The notes under the pieces were generated by a model. That model had not been told where the DNA came from. It ran no database searches and saw nothing but the letters and a program-made list of their open reading frames with translations. This document shows positions 35,152 to 44,131 of a stretch of 64,000 nucleotides of DNA, piece after piece (positions within the stretch are counted from its first letter, which is position 1; each line of letters starts with the position of its first letter). Made by a program: the position numbers and the translations under genes. The DNA comes from Synechococcus sp. ATX 2A4 (lineage in GTDB: Bacteria > Cyanobacteriota > Cyanobacteriia > PCC-6307 > Cyanobiaceae). The DNA is taken from the NCBI RefSeq assembly GCF_024346375.1, contig NZ_JAGQCV010000010.1, positions 1-64,000 of the forward strand, written 5' to 3'.

Positions 35152-36627
35152 TTGGCCGTAGTGCATCCGCCCGAGATTCGCTCGATCTGCTGCATCGGCG
35201 CCGGCTATGTCGGCGGGCCGACGATGGCGGTGATCGCCGATCGCTGCCCGCACATCCAGGTGACCCTGGTGGATCTCAACGCCGCCAGGATCGCCGCCTG
35301 GAACGATCCGGATCTCGCCAACCTGCCCGTCTACGAGCCGGGCCTGGCGGAGGTGGTGGGCCGCTGCCGCGGCCGCAACCTGCACTTCACCACCGAGGTG
35401 GATGGCGCCATTGCCAGCGCCGACATGGTGTTCCTCTCGGTGAACACCCCTACGAAGACCCGCGGCCTGGGTGCCGGCCAAGCCTCCGACCTGCGCTGGA
35501 TCGAAGCCTCGGCGCGCCAGGTGGCGGCGCAGGCCACGGGCCACACGATCGTGGTGGAGAAAAGCACCTTGCCGGTGCGCACGGCCGAGACGATCAAGCA
35601 GATCCTGATGGGATCCCAGAACCTGGCCGGCGGGGCCAATGGTGTCGGCGAAACCAATGGCCCCCCCGAAGGCGAGCCCGGCGCGCCGCCAGCAAAAACC
35701 TTTTCGGTGCTCTCCAACCCTGAATTCCTGGCGGAGGGCACCGCCATCCGCGATCTTGAGCACCCTGATCGGGTGCTGATCGGCGGCGAAGATCCCGAGG
35801 CGATCGCGGCGCTCTCCGCCATCTACGGCCACTGGGTGGATCCGGAGCGCATCCTGCACACCAATCTCTGGAGCAGCGAGCTCTCCAAGCTCACCGCCAA
35901 CGCGTTTCTGGCCCAGCGCATCTCCTCGATCAACGCCGTGGGTGCCTTGTGCGAGGCCACCGGCGCAGACATCACCGAAGTGGCACGGGCGATCGGCACC
36001 GATTCGCGCATCGGGCCGAAGTTTCTCGCGGCGGGTCCCGGCTTCGGCGGCAGTTGCTTCCAGAAGGACATTCTCAACCTCGTCTACCTCTGCCGCCATT
36101 ACGGCCTCGACGCCGCCGCCACCTACTGGGAGCAGGTGGTGGCCTTCAACAGCTGGCAGCAGCAGCGCATCGCCCGCTTGGTGGTGAGCCGGTTGTTCGG
36201 CACCGTGAGCGGCAAGCGCCTGGCGGTGCTCGGTTTCGCCTTCAAGGCCGACACCAACGACACCCGTGAGTCCCCGGCGATCGCGATCTGCCGTGATCTG
36301 CTCGAGGAGGGCGCCCATCTGGTGATACACGACCCCAAGGTGGCCACAAGGCAGATCACTGCAGACGTGGGCCGCCCCCCCGATGGCAGCGATCGCGGCT
36401 TCGCCGAAGACGGCAGCTGGCAGCAGGTGGACACCCCGCTCGAGGCGGTGACGGGCGCCGATGCGGTGATCGTGCTCACCGAATGGGGCGCTTACCGCAC
36501 GCTCGACTGGTCGGCGATCGCCTCAGCGATGCGGCGGCCGGCCTGGTTGTTCGACGTGCGTGACATCACTGACACGGCGGCAGCACGACAAGCTGGCCTG
36601 CAGGTGTGGTCTGTGGGGAAAGGCTGA
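35152..36627 (+). CDS. ugd: UDP-glucose 6-dehydrogenase
   Basis: The 491-residue protein opens with an NAD-binding motif CIGAGYVGGP (residues 14-23), has VNTPTKT and EKSTLPV, and the catalytic segment GFGGSCFQKD with Cys302. The C-terminal FAFKADTNDTRESPA completes the family. Its features resemble the longer eukaryote-like UGDs rather than the short bacterial form. It oxidises UDP-glucose twice to UDP-glucuronate, the substrate of both UXS and the 4-epimerase encoded next. The start is TTG at 35152 or GTG at 35161. Confidence 0.93.
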   Translation: MAVVHPPEIRSICCIGAGYVGGPTMAVIADRCPHIQVTLVDLNAARIAAWNDPDLANLPVYEPGLAEVVGRCRGRNLHFTTEVDGAIASADMVFLSVNTPTKTRGLGAGQASDLRWIEASARQVAAQATGHTIVVEKSTLPVRTAETIKQILMGSQNLAGGANGVGETNGPPEGEPGAPPAKTFSVLSNPEFLAEGTAIRDLEHPDRVLIGGEDPEAIAALSAIYGHWVDPERILHTNLWSSELSKLTANAFLAQRISSINAVGALCEATGADITEVARAIGTDSRIGPKFLAAGPGFGGSCFQKDILNLVYLCRHYGLDAAATYWEQVVAFNSWQQQRIARLVVSRLFGTVSGKRLAVLGFAFKADTNDTRESPAIAICRDLLEEGAHLVIHDPKVATRQITADVGRPPDGSDRGFAEDGSWQQVDTPLEAVTGADAVIVLTEWGAYRTLDWSAIASAMRRPAWLFDVRDITDTAAARQAGLQVWSVGKG

Positions 36628-37584
36628 GTGACGGCACCTATGGCTTCAAGACGCAATCTGGTCACCGGCGGTGCCGGCTTTCTCGGCTCCACCCTGGTGG
36701 ACCGGCTGATGGAGGCCGGTGAGGAGGTGATCTGCCTTGACAACTATTACACCGGCACCAAAGCCAATGTTGCCCGCTGGATCGGCCACCCCAGCTTTGA
36801 GCTGATCCGCCACGACGTGACCGAGCCGATCCTGCTGGAGGTCGACCGGATCTGGCACCTGGCCTGCCCCGCCTCACCACGCTTCTACCAGGCCAACCCG
36901 ATCAAAACCGCCAAGACGAGTTTTCTCGGCACCTACAACATGCTTGGCCTGGCTCGGCGTGTGGGCGCCCGCTTGCTGATGGCCAGCACCAGCGAGGTGT
37001 ACGGCGATCCAGAAGTGCATCCTCAGCCGGAGAGTTATCGCGGTTGTGTGAACACCACCGGCATCCGCTCCTGCTATGACGAAGGCAAGCGCATTGCCGA
37101 GGCGCTCTGCTTCGATTACAACCGCATGCATGGTACGGAGATTCGCGTGGTGCGCATCTTCAACACCTATGGCCCGCGCATGTTTCCTGATGACGGCCGG
37201 GTGGTGAGCAACTTCGTTGTGCAGGCCTTGCGCGGTGAACCCCTCACCCTCTATGGCGATGGCAGCCAGACCCGCAGCTTCTGCTATGTCGATGATCTAG
37301 TGGAAGGATTGATTCGCTTGATGAATGGCAGCCACACCGGCCCGATCAACATCGGCAATCCCGGGGAATTCACCATCCGCCAGCTGGCTGAGTTGGTGCG
37401 CGCGCGCATCAACCCAGCGCTGCCCCTGGTGTATCTGCCGCTGCCTCAGGATGACCCGCTCCAGCGTCAACCGGTGATCGATCTGGCCCGCCGCGAGCTG
37501 GGCTGGGAACCCAAGGTGTCTCTGGAAGAGGGGTTGGGCCCCACGATCGCCTACTTTCGCCGCATCCTGGGGATCGATTCATGA
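36628..37584 (+). CDS. UDP-glucuronate decarboxylase (UDP-xylose synthase)
   Basis: The 318-residue SDR protein has TGGAGFLGS (13-21), ACPASP, and the catalytic Tyr150-x3-Lys154 within SCYDEGKR, which is diagnostic of UXS enzymes. [10 protein letters not shown] follows. It decarboxylates UDP-glucuronate to UDP-xylose. It begins with GTG right after the ugd stop (ATG at 36640 also possible), so substrate supply and use are directly coupled. Confidence 0.92.
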   Translation: MTAPMASRRNLVTGGAGFLGSTLVDRLMEAGEEVICLDNYYTGTKANVARWIGHPSFELIRHDVTEPILLEVDRIWHLACPASPRFYQANPIKTAKTSFLGTYNMLGLARRVGARLLMASTSEVYGDPEVHPQPESYRGCVNTTGIRSCYDEGKRIAEALCFDYNRMHGTEIRVVRIFNTYGPRMFPDDGRVVSNFVVQALRGEPLTLYGDGSQTRSFCYVDDLVEGLIRLMNGSHTGPINIGNPGEFTIRQLAELVRARINPALPLVYLPLPQDDPLQRQPVIDLARRELGWEPKVSLEEGLGPTIAYFRRILGIDS

Positions 37585-38624
37585 CCCTGCTCGTCACCGG
37601 TGGTGCTGGCTACATCGGCAGCCACACCGTGCGCGCCTTGCAGCAGGCGGGCCACCACCCTGTGGTGCTCGACAACCTCGTGTATGGGCACCGTTCGATC
37701 GTGGAAGAGGTGCTGCGGGTGCCCTTGGTGCAGGGCCAGGTGGGTGATCGCGCTCTGATTGAGGCCTTGCTCAGCGGCCGCCATCCCGCCTGCGGCGGTG
37801 TGCCAGTGCAGGCCGTGCTTCATTTCGCCGCCTATGCCTATGTGGGCGAATCGGTGCTGGATCCGGCCAAGTATTACCGCAACAATCTCGGTGACACCCT
37901 CACCCTGCTGGAGGCCCTTGTAGAGCCGGTGCGCACGGGCCGGGGCCCGGCCATCCCGATCGTGTTTTCTTCCACCTGCGCCACCTACGGCAGCCCGGAG
38001 ACGGTGCCGATCACCGAGGACACGCCCCAGCGGCCGATCAATTCCTACGGCCGCAGCAAGTGGATGGTGGAGCAGATGCTGGCCGATTTCGCGACCGCTT
38101 ACAAGCTGCCGAGCGTGATCTTTCGCTATTTCAATGCGGCTGGTGCCGATCCAGCCGGTGACCTTGGCGAAGATCACAACCCCGAAACCCACTTGATCCC
38201 GCTGGTGCTGGATGCGATTGCCGGCCGGCGGGAAACGATCAAGATCTTCGGCACCGATTACCCCACCCCCGATGGCACCTGCCTGCGGGATTACATCCAC
38301 GTGAGTGATCTGGCCGATGCCCACGTGTTGGGCCTCGAGCACCTGCTGGCTGGAGCATCGCCCCAGCCGATGGAGCCGTTGATCTTCAATCTCGGCACGG
38401 GCACGGCCTATTCAGTCCAGGAGGTGCTCACGGTGGCCCAGGACGTCACGCAACTGCCGCTCACTGCGGTGGTAGCGCCGCGGCGGCCCGGCGATCCGCC
38501 CACCCTGGTGGCCAGCGCGCAGAAGGCCCGCGAAGTGCTGGGTTGGGAGCCCCGTTACCCGGATCTGGGCGAAATCATCGCCCACGCCTGGGCGTGGCAC
38601 CAGCGCAGCTCAGCCACCCCCTGA
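37581..38624 (+). CDS. galE: UDP-glucose 4-epimerase
   Basis: The 347-residue protein has [11 protein letters not shown] (5-15), the [11 protein letters not shown] segment, and the catalytic SYGRSK with Tyr156 and Lys160. [11 protein letters not shown] and [11 protein letters not shown] are typical GalE. It interconverts UDP-glucose and UDP-galactose. Its ATG overlaps the UXS stop (ATGA). Confidence 0.94.
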   Translation: MTLLVTGGAGYIGSHTVRALQQAGHHPVVLDNLVYGHRSIVEEVLRVPLVQGQVGDRALIEALLSGRHPACGGVPVQAVLHFAAYAYVGESVLDPAKYYRNNLGDTLTLLEALVEPVRTGRGPAIPIVFSSTCATYGSPETVPITEDTPQRPINSYGRSKWMVEQMLADFATAYKLPSVIFRYFNAAGADPAGDLGEDHNPETHLIPLVLDAIAGRRETIKIFGTDYPTPDGTCLRDYIHVSDLADAHVLGLEHLLAGASPQPMEPLIFNLGTGTAYSVQEVLTVAQDVTQLPLTAVVAPRRPGDPPTLVASAQKAREVLGWEPRYPDLGEIIAHAWAWHQRSSATP

Positions 38625-38626
38625 CC

Positions 38627-39664
38627 ATGGCGCTGCTTCCCTCCCCGCCGCCCGCTGAAACCACCCTCGTGACCGGTGCCGCCGGGTTCATCGGGGCGGC
38701 GCTGTGCGAACGCCTGCTGGCCCGCGGCGAGCGGGTGATCGGCCTGGATAACCTCAACAGCTACTACGACCCGGCCCTCAAGCAGGCGCGGCTGGCCCGG
38801 TTTGAGCGCAACGACGGCTTCCGCTTTCACCACCTGAATCTGGAGGATGGGGAGGCCATGGCGGCGCTGTTCGCGGCCGAGCGCCCCTCACGGGTGGTGC
38901 ATCTGGCGGCCCAGGCGGGGGTGCGCTATTCGCTGGAGAACCCTGCCGCCTACATCCAGAGCAACCTGGTGGGCTTCGGCCACATCCTGGAGGGCTGCCG
39001 CCATCACGGTGCCGGCCACCTCGTGTATGCCTCCAGCAGCTCGGTCTATGGCGGTAACCGCCGCATGCCCTTCTGCGAGCAGGATGCGGTGAACCATCCG
39101 GTGAGCCTTTACGCGGCCACCAAGAAGGCCAACGAACTGATGGCGCACACCTACAGCCACCTCTACGGGCTGCCTGCCACCGGCCTGCGCTTTTTCACCG
39201 TCTATGGCCCCTGGGGCCGGCCCGACATGGCCCCGATGCTGTTCGCCCGCGCGATCCTGGCCGGCGAGCCGATTCGGGTGTTCAACCACGGCCGCATGCA
39301 GCGGGATTTCACCTACATCGACGACATCGTTGAGGGGGTGGTGCGCTGCCTCGACAAACCGGCCACCGCCGATCCGCTCTTCGATCCGCTCGCCCCCAAC
39401 CCCGCCACTGCGGCGGTGCCCCATCGGGTGTTCAACATCGGCAACAGCCAGCCCACGCCCTTGCTGGAGTTCATCGGGGTGCTGGAAGAGGCGCTGGGCA
39501 CTGCGGCGATCCAGAGCCTGGAGCCGATGCAACCTGGGGATGTGGAAGCCACCGCCGCTGAGACCTCCGCCCTGGAGGCCTGGGTGGGCTTTGCGCCCCA
39601 CACCCCGATCGCCGAGGGCGTGGCCCGCTTCGCTCACTGGTACCGCAGCTACTACCAGGCCTGA
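38627..39664 (+). CDS. UDP-glucuronate 4-epimerase
   Basis: The 345-residue SDR protein has VTGAAGFIGAALCERLLARG, then LDNLNSYYDPALKQARLARF, a segment typical of UDP-glucuronate 4-epimerases, and HLAAQAGVRYSLENP. The active pair is Tyr162 and Lys166 in LYAATKKANE; TVYGPWGRPDMAP supports the family. It would convert UDP-glucuronate to UDP-galacturonate. It is the last gene of the ugd run, two bases after galE, and converges on psbJ. Confidence 0.9.
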   Translation: MALLPSPPPAETTLVTGAAGFIGAALCERLLARGERVIGLDNLNSYYDPALKQARLARFERNDGFRFHHLNLEDGEAMAALFAAERPSRVVHLAAQAGVRYSLENPAAYIQSNLVGFGHILEGCRHHGAGHLVYASSSSVYGGNRRMPFCEQDAVNHPVSLYAATKKANELMAHTYSHLYGLPATGLRFFTVYGPWGRPDMAPMLFARAILAGEPIRVFNHGRMQRDFTYIDDIVEGVVRCLDKPATADPLFDPLAPNPATAAVPHRVFNIGNSQPTPLLEFIGVLEEALGTAAIQSLEPMQPGDVEATAAETSALEAWVGFAPHTPIAEGVARFAHWYRSYYQA

Positions 39665-39707
39665 GCTGTTTCGCTGACGAGGTCAGAGCCATTTCCCTGG
39701 CGCAACC

Positions 39708-39733
39708 AAAAAAAAGCGGGCCCTTGGGCCCGC
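39708..39733 (-). terminator. Rho-independent terminator of psbEFLJ operon
   Basis: GCGGGCCC/GGGCCCGC (39716-39733) forms a stem with a two-base loop. On the reverse strand it is followed by eight T residues. It lies 26 bases past the psbJ stop, and also separates the converging epimerase gene. Confidence 0.9.
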
Positions 39734-39758
39734 GGTGCATGAAGCAAAGCAGGGGGGA

Positions 39759-39959
39759 TCAGGCCGAACCCACACCCACATAGGAGCCGTAGAAGAACAG
39801 ACCGACCACGAAAATCACGGCGATGCCGCCGGCGGTGGCCACCAACCAGAGGGGGAGCACCCCTTCGGTCCAGCGGCTTTTCCAGGCCACGGCCGGGCGG
39901 CCGTCAGGCAGGCGATCGGGAATGCGACCGTCAGGTAGTGCGGATTTCTTGCCGCTCAT
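39759..39959 (-). CDS. psbJ: Photosystem II protein J
   Basis: The 66-residue protein has the cyanobacterial N-terminal [16 protein letters not shown], followed by one membrane helix and the end [12 protein letters not shown], typical of PsbJ. PsbJ sits near cytochrome b559 and affects plastoquinone exchange and assembly. It is the last gene of psbEFLJ. Confidence 0.97.
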   Translation of the reverse strand: MSGKKSALPDGRIPDRLPDGRPAVAWKSRWTEGVLPLWLVATAGGIAVIFVVGLFFYGSYVGVGSA

Positions 39960-39974
39960 GGCTGAATCTCCCGA

Positions 39975-40094
39975 TCAGTTGAAGAAGTAGCTGGTGAACA
40001 GAACGCCGATGACGAACACAAACAACAGGCCCAGGTAAAGGCTGGTGCGGTTGAGTTCGACCGGCAGATTGTTCGGGTTGGGATTGCGCTGCAT
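39975..40094 (-). CDS. psbL: Photosystem II protein L
   Basis: The 39-residue protein has [19 protein letters not shown] and ends FTSYFFN, a perfect PsbL pattern. It is a one-helix subunit at the PSII dimer interface. It starts at ATG 40094, eight bases past the psbF stop, and is separated from psbJ by 15 bases. Confidence 0.97.
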   Translation of the reverse strand: MQRNPNPNNLPVELNRTSLYLGLLFVFVIGVLFTSYFFN

Positions 40095-40102
40095 GGCGGA
40101 AA

Positions 40103-40240
40103 TCAGCGACGAACGAATTGCATGGCCGCCAAGGCTCCCAGGAAGAAAACCGTGGGGATGCCCAGCGCATGAACCGACAACCACCGCACCGTGAAGATGG
40201 GGTAGTTGCGTGGCGTGGTGGAGACAGAAGACTGGGTCAT
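40103..40240 (-). CDS. psbF: Cytochrome b559 beta subunit
   Basis: The 45-residue protein reads [20 protein letters not shown] and then [19 protein letters not shown], ending QFVRR. The His in SVHALG is the heme ligand of the beta subunit. It pairs with PsbE to hold the heme of cytochrome b559. It lies four bases after psbE. The gene is too short for a standard length cutoff but is certain. Confidence 0.97.
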   Translation of the reverse strand: MTQSSVSTTPRNYPIFTVRWLSVHALGIPTVFFLGALAAMQFVRR

Positions 40241-40244
40241 GGCG

Positions 40245-40493
40245 TTACTTGAGGCGCAGGTCAAGCTGGCTCTTGCCCTCGTAACGCTGGCTCACCACCG
40301 GTGCCTTGGCTTCCTGGGGTTGGAAGTAGGCATCGGGGCGAGGCGTTCCGAAGGCGTCGTACGCCAAGCCAGTGGAGACGAAGAGGAATCCGGCCAGGAA
40401 AATCGCCGGCAAGGTGACGGCGTGGATGACCCAGTAGCGGATGCTCGTAATGATCTCGAAGAACGGGCGTTCCCCGGTGGAGCCGGCAGCCAT
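40245..40493 (-). CDS. psbE: Cytochrome b559 alpha subunit
   Basis: The 82-residue protein begins [21 protein letters not shown] and has the heme-ligand His in [10 protein letters not shown], followed by the [16 protein letters not shown] segment. It is the first gene of psbEFLJ. The ATG at 40493 gives the normal length; an ATG 12 bases earlier adds MPAA only. It follows ycf48 by 122 bases. Confidence 0.98.
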   Translation of the reverse strand: MAAGSTGERPFFEIITSIRYWVIHAVTLPAIFLAGFLFVSTGLAYDAFGTPRPDAYFQPQEAKAPVVSQRYEGKSQLDLRLK

Positions 40494-40615
40494 AGCAGCG
40501 GGCAAATCAGCTACGGAATCTTAAGGGTCGGGCTGGGAGTGCCGAGAGCCGGAGAGGAGGTTGGTTACACAGGGATGCAGTTGGACCCGGCGGCGGCTCC
40601 GCCACCCGCCCGCGC

Positions 40616-41620
40616 CTAACCCACCCAGCGCAGCAGGTTGCCGCGTTCGCCCAGCACGAAGCCCTTGCCGTCGCTGCTGAAGCTGATGCGGTTGAAGTTC
40701 GTGGGCTGGAGGGCGCCCACCGGATCGCGCTCCCAGTGGCTGCCGCCGTCGTGGCTCACCAGCAGGGTGCCGCTGCCGCCGCCCGTCCAGATGTCACCAT
40801 CGGGGCCCCAGGCCATGTCGAGGTAGCCGAAGCCATTGGTGATCGGGATCACCGGCTTGCTCCAGGCCTCAGGATCGGCCGCATCGGCGTTGAAGCGCAG
40901 CTGGGCGCCCCGGGTGACCATCCAGAGGTTGCCGTCCGGTTGGAAGCCCATGCTTTGCAGGCGCTGGCTGCTGACCCGCTGGTGGGGCTGCCAGACCGCC
41001 TGGCCCGGCTCCCAGGTGGCGAAGAAGTTGCCCAGGCTCGACACGCTCACGTAGCGGCCGTCCGAGGAGCGGCGCAGGTCGCGCACGGCGCCGGCCGCAT
41101 CGCTCACTTCCGCTTGCCAGGTGATGCCCGCATCGCTGGTGCGGTAGATGGCGCCCACGGTGGTGGCCAGTTCAGCGCTACTGCGGCCTGTGGCGGTGAC
41201 GGCATAGGGATCACCAGGCAGCTTGGTGTCGAGCAGCAGGCGCTCCCAGCTCTGGCCGGCATCAGCGGTGTGCAGCAACAGGCCCGGCTGGCCCACGATC
41301 CACCCATCAGCACCGCTGAAATCGATGCTGATCAGGCGGAAGTTCTCCCCCTCGGGCAGATCCAGGGTGCGTTCCTCCCAGCTGGCCCCGCCGTCGTCGG
41401 TTTCGAGGATCAGCCGGTTGCTGCCCACCAGGAAGCCGTGGTTGGCGTCGCTGAAGGCCACATCGAGCGGGTTTGAAGTGGTGGACAGCGCCACGGGCTG
41501 CCAGGGGCTGGTGGCGGCCACGGGCAGGCCGGTGGTGACGCAGCCACCGAGGCCGAAGCTGAGGCCGAGGGTGATCAGCACGGCCAGCAGAGGGGAGAAC
41601 AGGCGCTTCACGGGGGTCAA
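40616..41620 (-). CDS. ycf48: Photosystem II assembly factor Ycf48 (HCF136)
   Basis: The 334-residue protein begins with a lipoprotein signal ending in LGGC (Cys27). It folds as a seven-bladed propeller, with recurring Asp/Gly/Ser-Trp strands such as TDDGGASWEE, TADAGQSWER, TSDAGITW and SHDGGSHWER. Ycf48 stabilises newly made D1 and links assembly modules in the thylakoid lumen. Its stop-to-start link with rubA and position before psbEFLJ is the usual cyanobacterial order. Confidence 0.97.
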   Translation of the reverse strand: MTPVKRLFSPLLAVLITLGLSFGLGGCVTTGLPVAATSPWQPVALSTTSNPLDVAFSDANHGFLVGSNRLILETDDGGASWEERTLDLPEGENFRLISIDFSGADGWIVGQPGLLLHTADAGQSWERLLLDTKLPGDPYAVTATGRSSAELATTVGAIYRTSDAGITWQAEVSDAAGAVRDLRRSSDGRYVSVSSLGNFFATWEPGQAVWQPHQRVSSQRLQSMGFQPDGNLWMVTRGAQLRFNADAADPEAWSKPVIPITNGFGYLDMAWGPDGDIWTGGGSGTLLVSHDGGSHWERDPVGALQPTNFNRISFSSDGKGFVLGERGNLLRWVG

Positions 41621-42138
41621 CGCAGGGAGTAAAGGGAAAGGAAGAAGGCGAAGGCCAGAGCGAAGCCGCCGAAGATCAGCACGTTTTTCTGGCCAGGGGT
41701 GAGGGTGTTCACCCCGAAGCCATAACTGAGGTTATCTTCGAAGCCGCTCGGCTTGTTGCGGGGGCCGATGTCCTTGAAGGCGCCGACGCGGCTGCGGCAG
41801 ACCGGGCAGTGGAAGCCCACCGGATCGAGGCTGCTGAAGGGCGTGCCGGCGGGGATCGCCAGCTTGCGCACCCCCTCACCCGGGTCGTAGACGAAGCCGC
41901 AACTGCGGCACTCGAACCGGTGCGTGTCGGGATCGGTGCCGCCGCTTTCGTCGGCCGGATCGCCTGGCGGCTGGTCGCCGGCGGGCCCTGCGTCTGGGGT
42001 TTGAGTGTCTGCGGGGGGAGCGCCTGCGGGTTGGGCGTTCTGCTGGGCCTGTTCCCCAACGTCCTGCTCAGCCGCTGGCCCAACCTGCTGCCCGACCTCT
42101 TGGCCAACGTCCTGATCAGTGTCCTGGCCATTGACCAT
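41617..42138 (-). CDS. rubA: Membrane-anchored rubredoxin (RubA) with long N-terminal region
   Basis: The 173-residue protein carries the rubredoxin iron site as C77-x2-C80 and C111-x2-C114, then a C-terminal membrane helix (153-172). RubA is needed for photosystem assembly in cyanobacteria and plants. The first 70 residues are a Gln/Gly/Asp/Pro-rich low-complexity part with repeated VGQ-type units, which is much longer than the few residues I recall as usual. The ATG at 42138 is chosen; a shorter protein from a later start cannot be excluded. Confidence 0.9.
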   Translation of the reverse strand: MVNGQDTDQDVGQEVGQQVGPAAEQDVGEQAQQNAQPAGAPPADTQTPDAGPAGDQPPGDPADESGGTDPDTHRFECRSCGFVYDPGEGVRKLAIPAGTPFSSLDPVGFHCPVCRSRVGAFKDIGPRNKPSGFEDNLSYGFGVNTLTPGQKNVLIFGGFALAFAFFLSLYSLR

Positions 42139-42272
42139 GGCGTTGGGCCCCGTTGCCGTGAAAACAAACTCTATCGAGGCCCTTGTCGCGGCAAGCTCTA
42201 TGGCGCGCGGCGGACGGCAGCGGGCGTTTTCCGGGCGCGGATGCCAGACTCTGCGCCGGGTTCAGCCTTGCG

Positions 42273-42635
42273 ATGTTCGTCTTACCTGGTTACGACGCCT
42301 TCCTGGGCTTTCTGCTGATCTCGGCAGCAGTTCCGGTGCTGGCCCTGGTCACCAACAAACTGGTGTCGCCGAAATCGCGGGACGGCGAACGCCGGCTCAC
42401 CTATGAATCCGGCATGGAGCCGATCGGTGGCGCCTGGATTCAGTTCAATATCCGCTACTACATGTTCGCGTTGGTCTTCGTGATCTTCGACGTGGAAACG
42501 GTGTTTCTGTATCCCTGGGCCGTGGCCTTCAGCCGGCTCGGTCTGCTGGCCTTCATTGAGGCCCTGATCTTCATCACCATTCTGGTGATCGCCCTTGCCT
42601 ATGCCTGGCGCAAGGGCGCCCTCGAGTGGAGCTGA
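42273..42635 (+). CDS. ndhC: NAD(P)H-quinone oxidoreductase subunit 3
   Basis: The 120-residue protein has three membrane helices and the conserved [30 protein letters not shown]. It is a small membrane subunit of NDH-1, the thylakoid complex for cyclic flow and respiration. ATG at 42273 is the family start. Followed by ndhK and ndhJ, the normal order. Confidence 0.97.
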   Translation: MFVLPGYDAFLGFLLISAAVPVLALVTNKLVSPKSRDGERRLTYESGMEPIGGAWIQFNIRYYMFALVFVIFDVETVFLYPWAVAFSRLGLLAFIEALIFITILVIALAYAWRKGALEWS

Positions 42636-42649
42636 CGCGCCTACCCCCC

Positions 42650-43423
42650 ATGACCCTCACTCCCACCTCCGCTTCCAGCACCCCTTCGATCGACGCCTTG
42701 CGCGATCTGCGGGCCTCCAGTTGCAATCCGGTCGGTGCTCCGGCGGTCACCTCGGATCTTTCCGAGAACGTGATCCTCACCAGCCTCGACGACCTGCACA
42801 ACTGGGCCCGGCTCAGCAGCCTCTGGCCCCTGCTCTACGGCACGGCCTGCTGCTTCATTGAGTTCGCGGCGCTGCTCGGCTCCCGCTTCGATTTCGACCG
42901 TTTCGGCCTGGTGCCCCGCTCCAGCCCCCGCCAGGCCGACCTGCTGATCACCGCCGGCACCGTGACCATGAAGATGGCCCCGGCCCTGGTGCGGCTTTAT
43001 GAGCAGATGCCCGAGCCCAAATACGTGATCGCCATGGGCGCCTGCACGATCACCGGCGGCATGTTCAGCGCCGATTCCACCACGGCGGTGCGGGGGGTCG
43101 ACAAGCTGATCCCAGTGGACCTCTACATCCCCGGTTGCCCGCCCCGCCCCGAAGCGATCTTTGATGCGGTGATCAAGCTCCGCAAGAAAGTGGGCAACGA
43201 AGCGCTGGCCGAGCGGGGCAACAACCTCCCCACCCACCGCTACCTCACGATCAGCCACGGCATGAAAGCGGTGGCTCCGATCGTCACCGGCGCCTACCTC
43301 AAGGCCGAAACCCAGGTGGCTGCCCTCGCCGATCCCACCGCTCTCCCGCTCGACACCTCCGCACCGACCGGGGTTGTTGTGGCCGCACCGATCACCACCG
43401 CAACCACCTCCAGCGATGCCTGA
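42650..43423 (+). CDS. ndhK: NAD(P)H-quinone oxidoreductase subunit K
   Basis: The 257-residue protein has the N2 iron-sulfur ligands: Cys67-Cys68 in GTACCFIEF, Cys132 in GACTITGG and Cys163 in [10 protein letters not shown]. The C-terminus is an Ala/Thr-rich tail. It is a soluble subunit of NDH-1. The ATG lies 14 bases past ndhC, and its stop overlaps the ndhJ start. Confidence 0.97.
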   Translation: MTLTPTSASSTPSIDALRDLRASSCNPVGAPAVTSDLSENVILTSLDDLHNWARLSSLWPLLYGTACCFIEFAALLGSRFDFDRFGLVPRSSPRQADLLITAGTVTMKMAPALVRLYEQMPEPKYVIAMGACTITGGMFSADSTTAVRGVDKLIPVDLYIPGCPPRPEAIFDAVIKLRKKVGNEALAERGNNLPTHRYLTISHGMKAVAPIVTGAYLKAETQVAALADPTALPLDTSAPTGVVVAAPITTATTSSDA

Positions 43424-43988
43424 TCCCACCCCCGCTCCCCAGGGCGCCACCTCCGGTGCCACTGACAGCGACACCCTCGCCGCACCGGTCATCGGCGCCG
43501 TGAGCCAGTGGCTCTCTCAGCAGGGTTTCGACCACCAGCCGCTGGAACCCGATCACTGCGGCATTGAAATGCTGGCGGTGGAACCCCTCTTCCTGCCGGC
43601 GGTGGCGGCGGCGCTCAAGGCCTACGGCTTTGATTACCTCCAGTGCCAGGGCGGCTATGACGAAGGCCCGGGCGCCCGGCTGGTGAGCTTCTATCACCTG
43701 GTGAAACTCGCCGCTGGCGCCGATCCCTGCCCCACTCCTGACAGCAAGCCGCAGGAAGTGCGGGTCAAGGTGTTCCTCGCCCGCGATGGCGACCTCACCA
43801 TTCCCAGCCTCTACCGCCTGTTCCGCGGCGCCGACTGGCAGGAACGCGAGACCTACGACATGTACGGCATCGTGTTCGAGGGCCATCCCCATCCCAAGCG
43901 GTTGCTGATGCCCGAAGACTGGAAGGGCTTTCCGCTGCGCAAGGACTACGTGCAGCCGGATTTCTACGAGATGCAGGACGCCTACTGA
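43416..43988 (+). CDS. ndhJ: NAD(P)H-quinone oxidoreductase subunit J
   Basis: The 190-residue protein has the family end [29 protein letters not shown] in two parts, and [18 protein letters not shown]. The N-terminal 30 residues are a variable Pro/Thr/Ala part. It is part of the peripheral arm of NDH-1. ATG 43416 overlaps the ndhK stop by 8 bases. Confidence 0.96.
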   Translation: MPDPTPAPQGATSGATDSDTLAAPVIGAVSQWLSQQGFDHQPLEPDHCGIEMLAVEPLFLPAVAAALKAYGFDYLQCQGGYDEGPGARLVSFYHLVKLAAGADPCPTPDSKPQEVRVKVFLARDGDLTIPSLYRLFRGADWQERETYDMYGIVFEGHPHPKRLLMPEDWKGFPLRKDYVQPDFYEMQDAY

Positions 43989-44131
43989 CCTACTGAGTTC
44001 AACGAACTTCAAGGCGCGTTCTGGTTTCTTCTGGATCCAGGGCGCTTCCCGTTCTGTCTTTGCCACGTGCCGGCCGAATTCCGTCCCAGCAACGCGGGGC
44101 CGCACGCTTGGGTTGCTCGTAGCCCTGCCCG

